Origin: Pomphorhynchus laevis
Taxonomy: Eukaryota > Acanthocephala > Palaeacanthocephala > Echinorhynchida > Pomphorhynchidae
Assembly: GCA_012934845.2 (NCBI GenBank)
Contig: WNNJ02003779.1
Location: forward strand, 62,001-126,000
Reading direction: 5' to 3'
DNA length: 64,000 nucleotides
The stretch's first letter is position 1; each line of letters begins with the position of its first letter. Below the pieces are notes generated by a model that saw nothing but the letters and a program-made list of their open reading frames with translations, was not told the origin of the DNA and searched no databases. The position numbers and the translations under genes are program-made. Shown here in pieces: positions 24,120-33,060 of the stretch.

Positions 24120-24690
24120 TTTATATTTACTTGATGGTTTAATTTTTGTTAGATAGGCGTTATAATTATTATAACATATATATGTATATTTTTTCCAAAT
24201 ATAAGATTAATTAATTTTACTAACGCTTCTTTAATATCTACTAAACCTAGATTTGTATAAAGCGTATTCAAATCGTATGTATTTATATTTTGAAAATTTA
24301 TTCCTTTTGTTTGTTCTACAAATTCTTTCGTAGAATTAATACTGAAATAGTGTTTTATACCAGTATTAATTTCGATTACCTTGCAATATTTTTGAAAATG
24401 TGCTTTAATTACTTTAAGTATTTTATTCATATAGACAGAAAGTGGTTTTAATGTACATTTAAACGCACTACATATGAACCTAGGTTTTATTGGATTTTTA
24501 TGTAATTTTGGATTCCAATATAATATAGGTATAGTTTTATTATCTAATTCAACCTTTATACCCTTTTTATCCATTATAGAATAGTGACTTGTAATAATTG
24601 TTTCTAAACTAAAATCACTACGTTCATATATTGCATTCACATTTAAGTCATTATAATTAACTTCTTTCTAGAATAATTAATATCTAGAAT
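24120..24690 (-). mobile_element. Penelope-like element, RT N-terminal half
   Basis: The minus-strand frame at 24640-24149 reads IPILYWNPKLHKNPIKPRFI (residues ~37-56), CSAFKCTLKPLSVYMNKIL, and then NTYDLNTLYTNL, which is RT motif A in the PLE style. It stops before the GvPMG and DD boxes. Together with the copy at 7700-8450 (motif B onward) it covers the RT, but the two are 16 kb apart on opposite strands and are separate insertions. Confidence 0.8.
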
Positions 24691-25327
24691 TAATTAGTAA
24701 TGCATCCACTCCATCGCTGTACTATTAGCGGCGATCTACTAAGCTGCTATTGATTTATACTGATAGCTGATATTGATTTTACCTTATAAAATATCGTTTT
24801 AGTCAAGTAGTCAATAATGAAATTAATTTCTTATTATTCTATTTAATCGAAATATTCTATTGTAACAATAAAATTTAATTAACGACGTTAGCATACAGTA
24901 ATAATCACAAATATGATCACGGGTAACGGCGGAAACAATTAGAGAATCCAGTAATACACTAAATTACGATAATAATTTGTTCGGATCTATTTTAAAAATC
25001 CAGCATTTCCGACGTTTCCATGCCAAGATAATTTGTTCGAGTACTTAACTTAATTTGTAAAATTTAATGTCAACATATTTCTTGAAATCATTTAAAATGT
25101 CTTCTACAAAATATTTTTCATTTCATTTAACTCTGTGATCAATTTCAAGAGACAATCAACTTTCAAATAGATAACATTTAAAAATTACCCCAATTTTACG
25201 AATACGATTTTTGTTTCATATTTCATAATATTGAGATTTGTAAATATCTTAAATTTAGATTTTAATGAATATCTTGGTAGTTTACATACTTTATTATTTC
25301 GATAAATCCGAGATAAATGAATTAGCC
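24691..25327. other. AT-rich non-coding DNA
   Basis: No gene or repeat recognised. Confidence 0.45.
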
Positions 25328-25411
25328 ATGAAGAAGTGTCTGCTAGAAATGATCATCTTATCACTGACAGTTGTAATGTGGTTTCTAGCGATGAGCCAAT
25401 TCTTACTCAAA
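25328..25411 (+). CDS. Candidate first coding exon with signal peptide
   Basis: ATG at 25328 opens 28 codons, MKKCLLEMIILSLTVVMWFL then AMSQFLLK, ending exactly at a consensus donor GTAAGT (25412-25417). A charged KK start and a long hydrophobic core look like a signal peptide or anchor. The next exon was not found. The same DNA is open on the minus strand too, so this remains a splice-site-supported guess. Confidence 0.35.
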
Positions 25412-25417
25412 GTAAGT

Positions 25418-26620
25418 CTGATATTATAGTCAGTAAAAAAATCAGTGTTTCTTGTTTCAGGCATAACTTTGCTGAAAATTAAAAAGAATATCTTTATAAC
25501 CATATGATAACTTAAATAACTGAATAAGTTTACTTAATGAACTCTTTATATTAAATAATATAATGAGTTCGTTGAGTTGCAAACAATTTACATGTAATTA
25601 TGTAATTAATTGTAATTATCCTCATTAAAATTAATTAATTAAAATTAATAAATCATAACTTTAATATTAATTAATATTAATTATATTCATAATGCTTTTG
25701 AATTACCTATTCATAAGGTAGTTGATTAATAAATTAATTACTCAAATTAATTATTATTAATTAATTATTATTAAAATACTGAAGAGATATTAATTTATTT
25801 TAATTAATAAATATTAATTTTATATCCAAATTTGGTATCAATTCATAAAGTGTTATCGATTTCTTATAAAACTCTTAAAAATTAACAAAACTTTTAAAAA
25901 CTTAATGACTTTCGAAAAGTCATTTTCGAAACTTATTGCGTTAGAAACGCCATATAGACTTGGCTAAGTGGCGACCCCAGAGCACACGTCTGTGAGTATC
26001 TTTGATACAAGATTGTGAATTTAATTATTTAATTATTATAATAGAATTTCATCGTCGATACAATGATTGTCACACTCTTATATAAGATATATCTTATATA
26101 TCTTATATATAAGATATATCTTATATATATTATCTTATAAACTATTAAATAGTTATGCTTTTCAAATATTAAACTGTTTTATAGACTTATCTAAATTTCG
26201 TCGTCAATGCAGCATGTTTATAATTGACGATTTAATCGATTATTTAAATTTAAACAAATTAATATTTTAAAATTAAATTAATTATCTGGTTGAAATACTA
26301 ATTAATCAGATCAGTTAACTTAATAGTAAATATTTTAATTTATAAATCGATTGTTCACTCATTGATTATAAAACTAATCAAAATATAAAATGATAAATAT
26401 AATAAATATATTTTTTAATATATTTATTATAAATATAAATATATTTATTATAATATAAATTTTTTATAATAAATGTAACAAGTAATAAAAATATTTAATA
26501 AATAAAACTAATCGATATATGTACTAAACATATATCTCTAGATGTAATGCAATTGATGTTTATTCGCTCAAAATGACATGTTTAATATGTGATGTTTTTG
26601 TTCACTTATTTCATTTTCTT
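25418..26620. other. AT-rich non-coding DNA with TATC palindromes
   Basis: At 26079-26155 a run of ATAAGATATATCTTAT units forms nested palindromes. The open frame there is a by-product. 26343-26390 carries AATCGATTGTTCACTCATTG, part of the dispersed repeat also seen at 26622, 27396, 28265-28465 and 60545. Confidence 0.5.
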
Positions 26621-26635
26621 AATCGATTGTTCACT

Positions 26636-27373
26636 CTAAGTACCTTTGACATACTCGTGCCGTCTGTCGGTCCTCCTCTGCATGCAGTAATGAGAGGTAT
26701 CTGGCACTATGAGTCAAAATAATGACGAAACGGTACCTGTTATCGTTTTGTCGATTCTTTCGTGGCTGCAACATCATACAAACAGAAAATGCCCACGGAA
26801 ATCTCTCATTTTCTTGTAAAATACAAGTTGGCAGATAAATAGAGAGAATGCGCTGGCATTAGCCAGTGCTCTTTGCTAATGATTCTTTTGGTGGATCATG
26901 TACCTAGTTTGCTAGAAATTTTCTAGCTCTAAGTACCTTTAACATACTCGTGCCGTCTGCTGGTCCTCCTCTACATGCAGTAGTGGGAGGTATCTGGCAC
27001 TATGAGTCAAAATAATGACGAAACGGTACCTGGTATCGTTTTGTCGATTCTTTCGTGGCTGCCACATCATACAAACAGAAAATGCCCACGGAAATCTCTC
27101 ATTTTCTTGTAAAACACAAATAAGTTGGCAGATAAATAGAGAGAATGCGCTGGCATTAGCCAGTGCTCTTTGCTAATGATCCTTTTGGTGAAGCATGTAC
27201 CTAGTTTGCTAGAAATTTTCTAGCTCTAATTACCTTTGACATACTCGTGCCGTCTGCAGGTCCTCCTCTGCATCCAGTAGTGGGAGGTATCTGGCACTGA
27301 TGAGTCAAAATAATGACGAAACGGTACCTGGTATCGTTTTGTCGATTCTTTCGTGGCTGTCACATCATACAAA
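26636..27373 (+). repeat. Hammerhead-bearing tandem repeat, candidate retrozyme (~2.5 units)
   Basis: Three units start at 26636, 26929 and 27226 with CTAAGTACCTTTGACAT or close variants (periods 293 and 297 bp). The third stops near 27373 inside the unit. Each unit carries a hammerhead ribozyme region, a hairpin GCGCTGGC/GCCAGTGC, and CTAGAAATTTTCTAG. Metazoan retrozymes are known as short tandem arrays of ~170-400-bp units with type-I hammerheads that give circular RNAs. Size, copy number and ribozyme type all fit. No protein is encoded and no LTR or autonomous partner is visible. Confidence 0.75.
27287..27350 (+). ncRNA. Type-I hammerhead ribozyme, complete core (third unit)
   Basis: CTGATGA (27297-27303) is followed by stem II GTCA/TGAC (27304-27307 with 27314-27317) around loop AAATAA, then GAAA (27318-27321). 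Stem III pairs 27321-27327 with 27331-27337 (7 bp including one G-U, 3-base loop). Stem I pairs TGGCA (27292-27296) with TGTCG (27340-27344). Cleavage would fall after the U at 27338 or 27339. One extra U separates stem III from stem I relative to the textbook core, which may reduce activity. Units 1 and 2 read CTATGAG at 26707 and 27000 and lack one core base. Confidence 0.78.
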
Positions 27374-27375
27374 TA

Positions 27376-27535
27376 GATTAATAAAGTTGATTCATCGAAT
27401 TGTTCATATATTGATTTATAGAATAGTGAAGTTTAATTATTTTTATTTTAAAATCGAATTTTCAATAGTTAACTGCTATCATCAGGACAAAAGCACAGAC
27501 ACAATGCTCTTTTATTTAATTTTACTTTAAATTTT
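27376..27535 (+). repeat. Dispersed AT-rich repeat (TTCACTC / GTTAACTGC family)
   Basis: Shares TTCATATATTGATTTATAGA-like and TCGAATTTTCAATAGTTAAC blocks followed by ATCATCAGGACAAAA with the copies at 28265-28465 and 60530-60660. Non-coding. The candidate retrozyme sits between two pieces of this repeat, so it may have inserted into one. Confidence 0.5.
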
Positions 27536-28019
27536 AAATTTAACTATCTCATGTATTTTCCAAATTCTCTTTAAAATTACATAACATTGATATGCCACAT
27601 ATATTTAAGAACACGGATATGGCAACATTAAAAATGCGGATATGTGATCACAATACCCAATATTATGTATTGTGAACAACGCATTTGCAACAATAATATT
27701 ATGAGAATAATCAATTCATTTTATTCATTCATAATTATGAAAATAATCAATTCATTCAAGTTAAAAAAGTAGATCAACAACACTTGACTTTGACTGAATC
27801 TAGACTTTGAAAATGGTTGTTTTATAACAATTAAGATAATGATTAATTAGATAATAAGTGTTTTATAAATCCAATATATTTTATTTCAACACGCTCAAAT
27901 CATGCGGTAAGTACTAAATCACCATATTATTCGCAATAATAGAGTTATGTTGATACAACAATTTTATCCGATAATATCGAGGAACTTCTAATTCGTATAG
28001 AAAATTTTATAAATACGAA

Positions 28020-28250
28020 TGTCAAAATATGTCGGACTTCCTTCTGAGGACAGCTGCCTTCGATTACCTCGCAGTCGCATTCCGCATTGCCTCTCTGAAT
28101 AGCGTCACTAATCCGCTGCAACAGTTTTCTCCCTGCACGTCCGTCGCTGGTTGTGTGGCGAAGTTTTCTTCCAGGGGTTGTCAAAAGTTCCCTCGCGTTA
28201 TCCCCAGGGCGCTCAAGGATTCTATGACTACGGGATCAAAGACAGTAAAG
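28020..28250 (-). mobile_element. Retroelement coding fragment, nuclease-type family
   Basis: A GC-richer island. On the minus strand it reads TTPGRKLRHTTSDGRAGRKL followed by LQRISDAIQRGNAEC. From memory of the family this resembles the 'R--L-QR-S-aiqRGNAasvlG' segment that lies upstream of the nuclease region in a large group of invertebrate RT-linked proteins. That same group also fits 32290-33060 and 60980-61570. Only ~75 residues are present. Confidence 0.45.
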
Positions 28251-28264
28251 GCTGAGTTTACTTT

Positions 28265-28465
28265 TATTAATGGAGTAGATAAGTTTTTATAAATTAATCA
28301 CAAATTCGATTTTTTAATAGCTAACTGCAATCATCATAAAGACAAAACACTAAAAAATCACAATGGGATTATAATTGTATTTTAGTGTTTTTGTTCTGAT
28401 GATTAAAAATTCGAATGTGTAATAAATTTATAAAAACTTACTCACTCCATTAATTTTTATAAAAT
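28265..28465. repeat. Imperfect inverted repeat, arms ~90 bp
   Basis: The left arm (TTAATGGAGTAGATAAGTTT, TATAAATTAATCACAAATTC, ATCATCATAAAGACAAAACA) is mirrored on the right arm (TTTAGTGTTTTTGTTCTGAT, ATTCGAATGTGTAATAAATT, AAACTTACTCACTCCATTAA). The centre is near 28367. The arms belong to the same dispersed repeat as 27376-27535. Either a fold-back element or two copies inserted head to head. Confidence 0.65.
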
Positions 28466-30405
28466 ATTTTAAGTTGATATACTTGTGCAGTCATTGTTAT
28501 CATTGAAATTTTGATGACTATTTTATTCTGCACGCTGCTTTTATCATATCTATAAGCCAACAGCAGTACGCTATATTTAAGTATTGATGAACCTCATCAG
28601 CTACTGATCCAATACCAACGTTTCACGTTTCGGTCCTTTTAATGCTGGTTGACGATCACACGACTCGTCTGCTTTATTAGCATTTAGATTTATTGAAAGA
28701 CTTTTCTTATTACGTTTTGCGAATTTAATTGAAATCATTTATGATTTCAAATTAAATCAGCGTTGGTAGGGGAAGGTGTTATCTTCAATTTGAAAACCTA
28801 CATATGTTTGAAATTAATTGTCATTGTCAAACTAGTCATCTATAGTTTATTTCCTAATTTTAAGTTGATATACCTGTACAGCCATTGTTACAATTGAAAT
28901 TTTGATGATTATTTTTATTATGCACACTGTTTCGATTCTATCTATAATAATTCCAATTATATTTGCATAATTTAAGACGAAAGTCTTACATTAAATCTAA
29001 ATGTCATTAATAGTGCAGTAATTGTTATTCGAATTATGTTTTCTATATGCTTCAAATATTTTCAATCCTATATTTATAAGCTAACAGCAGTACGCTACGT
29101 TTTAGTATTGGTGGACATCATCAGCTACTGATTAAATAACTATTTCACGTTTGGTCCTTTTAATGTTGGTTGATGATCACTTCACTCGTCTGATTTATTA
29201 GCATTTATATTTAATGAAATACTTTAGTCTTTCGCTGAATTAATTAAAATTAATTCAATTAATTCAATTAATTTCAAATTTTGATCAGTTACAAATTTTG
29301 TAAGACGAAAGTATTTTATTCTAATTGTCAAAGTTATTGTCAGCCAACATTTAAAACACCGAAACGTGGAAGTGTAGGTGTTGGATCAGTAGCTGGTGGG
29401 ACTTACCAATACTGAATATTACTGCACAATATTACCACAAATACTGCACAATATTGTCCACAATACTGCATAATATTGTCCACTATATTAGGCAGTCATT
29501 GTCAACCATATTATGCAGCCATAATATTGTGCAGTCATTGTAACAATGACTGCACAATTATAATATAATAATTATATATAATTATAATATTAATATCGCA
29601 CCTTTTTTAGTTATTTTCAGCACATCAAAATTCCTATTTTGTTTTTTTCTATTTAATCAGTTTAAAGCAAAGAAGTTTACAAGTTTTACAGGTTAAACAA
29701 ATTTTCTGGCTATTATTTATCATAATATTTTTATGTTAGATGTGGTATTCATAGCTTTAATATAAACAATAACTTATACTTTTTAAAATCACGATCTGTT
29801 TATATAATTTGTATATAATTTGTTATATAATTTGTTATATAATTTGTTTCACATTTCGGTCCTTTTAATGTTGGCTGACGATCATTCGACTTCATCATTT
29901 GAACTTTATATAAATCATCTGTCTAAACTTTGCATTTACTAAATAAGAAACGTTTTTTAACAACACTTTAATGAGTAATAATTAATAGTTAATGACGAAT
30001 GATAATATTGAATATATAAGATTATATAGTGTAATGAACTGATGTGTTATTTGTTTCGGTCTATATTCCTGAACCCAACGTATTAGTGAATCCAAATACA
30101 TGCTAATAAAATTTTCTTTGCTATTTTTATATTTTATCGAATAAAATCTCAAGATTCAAATAAATTTAAACTTCTAAGTTGAATTTTTTATAAAAAAATT
30201 TAACATTCAATAATATACTTTAGTTTTAAGTTCATATACCTGTGCAGTCATTGTTACTGTTGAAATTTTGATGAATATTTTTATTCTACACGCTACTTTA
30301 CTCACATCCATAATCCAACAGCAATATACTACATTTCAGTATTGGTAGGCCCCATCAGCTACTGATCCAATACCTCCGTTCAACGTTTTTTCCTCCGTTC
30401 AACGT
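28455..30405 (-). repeat. Cluster of SINE-like repeats
   Basis: At least five copies: about 28460-28690(-), 28855-28945(-, partial), 29000-29220(-), 29330-29420(+) and 30230-30405(-), with a stub at 29855-29900(-). Read on the minus strand a copy contains GTGATCGTCAACCAGCATT, AAAAGGACCGAAACGTGAAA, GGATCAGTAGCTGATGAGG, TAGCGTACTGCTGTTGGCTT, and an end with TCATCAAAATTTCAATG and ATGACTGCACAAGTATATCA. The GAAACGTGAAA...CAG..GATGAG part is shared with the tRNA-headed SINE at 51466-51690, so the two families are related. No protein coding. Confidence 0.7.
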
Positions 30406-30424
30406 TTTTTATATTTGTGGTTAT

Positions 30425-30530
30425 TTGGAGGAACTGTCATGATATCAGGTCTCGGCCCTCATATTCCTTAATCTAGCATATCGTAATGACCAAATGTACG
30501 ATAATAATCTATTTCCTTTTATGTAATTTG
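30425..30530 (-). repeat. PLE 3'-tail motif, diverged solo copy
   Basis: Read on the minus strand it holds AAAGGAAATAGATTATTATC, CATTTGGTC, then GAGGGCCGAGACCTGATATC, ATGACAGTTCCTCC. It aligns along its length with the PLE tail at 8470-8560. There is no RT sequence next to it. Confidence 0.65.
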
Positions 30531-30571
30531 ATTATATAGCGTAATTTCTTACTTGATCACAAATTATATTC

Positions 30572-30706
30572 TTCTGGTTGTGGCACAATGTTATCCTCAC
30601 AGGTATTGTTCCCATTCTCGGTACAGCAGGACGCTACTAATCAGTCTGATTAGTAGCGTCCTGCTGTATCAAGTATAGGAACAATACATGTGAGGATACC
30701 ATTTAA
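30572..30706. repeat. Head-to-head SINE tails forming a long palindrome
   Basis: The left arm (30588-30643: TGTTATCCTCACAGGTATTG, TACAGCAGGACGCTACTAAT) is the reverse complement of the right arm (30646-30702: ATTAGTAGCGTCCTGCTGTA, CAATACATGTGAGGATACCA), with a spacer of about 2 bases. Each arm matches the 3' part of the SINE at 51625-51690, and CTTCTGGTTGTGGCAC at 30571-30586 is the reverse complement of its terminal GTGCCACAACCAGAAG. Two SINE 3' halves thus lie head to head. Confidence 0.75.
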
Positions 30707-31740
30707 GTGTTTTATGGATAATGAAATATACATAGTAATCAATTTTAATTTCGATAATAATTCTTAAACAGAAATAATGATATTGCAAACTAAATTTAAA
30801 ATGCTATTTAAAAATATTGAAATTAATTTTAAATATTGAATTGACATTATAATTATATCGCAATTATATCAGAGTGACGTATTTTAAGTGGATTCCAGTT
30901 ATCATAATGGTTAATATGATCAGTGTTCAAAGAATGCTAATTCTAATACACTTTAGTGTGACGCCACTGTAAGTTTAGAACTTTTCGCAATCAAGTATAT
31001 TTTTAAATAAAGAGTTCATTTTATTTTCAAGTATATTTTTAATTTCAGTAATTTCCACATGCAAGTGAAAAGTATATTTTTAAAAGTTGACACCCAATTT
31101 GACAAAAAATGTTTATTTTAGATGAAATTCATAAAAATTTGATCTAGAATATTAAGTGATTGAAGATGAGTTATATAAATACGACTAGAGGCATAGTAGA
31201 TTTTTATAAAACGACTGATAGCATAATCGGTTAGATCAATGAAGGCCAAGTTAGCAGCTATGTAGCCCAATTATTTAAGAACAAAACGTATATGAGTGTA
31301 ATATAAAGATCGTAGTTTGTCCGATGAACGTCCAAGAGATTTAAACTTACGTAGAAAATATAACCGTGATGAAAACTTTTTAATGACAACATTGTGAAGT
31401 TAAAGACGAATTCGAGATGAAAGTCACACCTAGAAGACAAACCAGGTGTCTAATTTGTATTCCAGGTGTCTTCACACCAGGAAGGCAAAATTCAAGAAGG
31501 TTGTATTTATTACTTTGTTTAAATAATAATTTATTATTTTAGATTTTGACATATTAATATTATATAATATTAATTTTATAATACAATCCTAAAATTTATT
31601 ATATTATAATACATTATAATTTAATTTAGAATATGGTATAATTTCAATTTATAATTATCTAAATTTATTGATTTATCTAATTATTTATTTTAATTTTGTT
31701 AATTTAAATAAATAATTAAATAAATAATTCATTTAATAAG
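30707..31740. other. AT-rich non-coding DNA
   Basis: Nothing supportable. The minus-strand frame at 31258-31440 has no recognisable content. 31440-31480 has a short duplication of CACACC/CAGGTGTC words. Confidence 0.45.
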
Positions 31741-31764
31741 GAAGGCACAAGCTACCAAAATTCC

Positions 31765-31798
31765 ATTTCTATGTAGTACATGGTTACTACATAGAAAT
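31765..31798. repeat. Perfect 14-bp hairpin
   Basis: ATTTCTATGTAGTA (31765-31778) pairs exactly with TACTACATAGAAAT (31785-31798) around the loop CATGGT. It may be the end of a fold-back element. No target duplication recognised. Confidence 0.6.
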
Positions 31799-31799
31799 T

Positions 31800-32289
31800 T
31801 ACTACATGGTAAATTCTCCTTTGTTCTGCTGCTTTGTAATGCCAAAGGAGACTTGCATTTGTGGGTTTATTAATAATGACTACAGAAATCTTAAACACGT
31901 CTTGTCGTGCGCTCATCTTTCGAAGATGTCGCGATAGGATAAGTTACAAGCTGCTTGGATAAATTTTATCTCCTTGAAAATTTAGTTTTACTCAAAGCAC
32001 GGCACATAATACTCGTCTGCATTTCAAGAAACCAGCCGAAATTGTTTTTTATGACATGCCAATGTATATCCTTTATGCAAATTTTTGCTTTTGCCTAAGC
32101 CGAGAGTCTCATGGGATAAATAAAACCTATATTAATTTAATTGCTTTAATTAAATTAATAAATTATATTAATTGTTAGTAGAATTACATTTAATAATTTA
32201 ATATAAATACTTATTTATCTCAACCTCAATTTTTGATTATGAAGACAGTCGATTATCCAGTTTTAAACAATAACGTTTCATATGCCTTG
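31800..32289. other. Non-coding DNA
   Basis: Moderately AT-rich with no recognisable element until the retroelement fragment begins near 32290. Confidence 0.4.
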
Positions 32290-33060
32290 TTCCAAAACCT
32301 TCGTAAAGGCATTGGTGGGACCAAACCTTGAAGCAACCAGCGGAGTGGACTGCTCGGATTTCCTAAATGTCGTGCGCATATGGGTGGCTGTGTGCGGAGA
32401 AGAGTTGCCAACGGAAAAACACAAATAAAAACGATGGTATCGTCCAATGCACATGATCGCGAGTGGTTCACTCTTGTTGGAAGCTGATTCTGCTAAATGT
32501 TGAGCTAGACGGCTCGAAGCGGTAGGCAGGGACTCTGGAACTTTCCTAACGGCATTTCCAATCTCGGCGGTTGGCACCAGATTGGACTACGTATACTTCA
32601 CAACCGCCGTGACCATACTACTTGGCATTAAATTAAGCGGTAAATTCACATGACTGTCAAAACTGCAAATCCCGGCACACTCTATACTCCGAGTTGAACC
32701 ACATAATTCGAATGGCTTTGTCTTCAGCGGGAATACCTTCTCGATTAGAGCCGGTCGGATTGTGTCGCAGCGATGGCAAGCGACCAGATTGAGGAACTTT
32801 GGTTCCTTGGAAGAACGGTAAAATACTAATTTGGGGCGCTATTAGCATAAACCCTCTAGCGGCGAGTAATGAGGATAAAACAGTCATTCGGATCGGTGAG
32901 GTAGTCGCTTTTGCATAATGCAAGAAGGAAAAGCACAACGAGATCAATGATAGGATCTATACATTCGTTTCAGTAGCTGTTGAGTCCTTGGGTGTCTTGG
33001 ACAAGGAAACTTCGTATTTTATTGAGTGCCTAAGCGATTAATCGGTTAACTATTTTTTGA
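32290..33060 (+). mobile_element. Retroelement C-terminal nuclease-type region
   Basis: A GC-richer block on the plus strand. One frame gives SGTFLTAFPISAVGTRLDYV. Another gives ALSSAGIPSRLEPVGLCRSD followed by GKRPD, then WKNGKILIW, and later TFVSVAVESLG. This order (S-WL-alP-s-lGt-l, then PS-LEP-GL-R-DGKRPDG, then a W-G-L-WD strand, then a 'fv-vavE-LG' end) is the C-terminal PD-(D/E)XK-like nuclease region of a group of invertebrate RT-linked proteins. The assignment is from memory of the motif series. The element is an old, broken fragment and its exact class is unresolved. Confidence 0.6.

Noticed and set aside
26067-26270. Plus-strand open frame rich in I/Y/L
   Set aside because: Created by ATATCTTAT palindromic low complexity. 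No coding signal.
27475-27510. CTGATGA on the minus strand with a following GAAA in the dispersed repeat
   Set aside because: A TAG/CTA or TAGC/GCTA stem can form, but two extra bases separate it from GAAA, and the copy at 28330 loses the CTGATGA box. Not enough for a ribozyme call.
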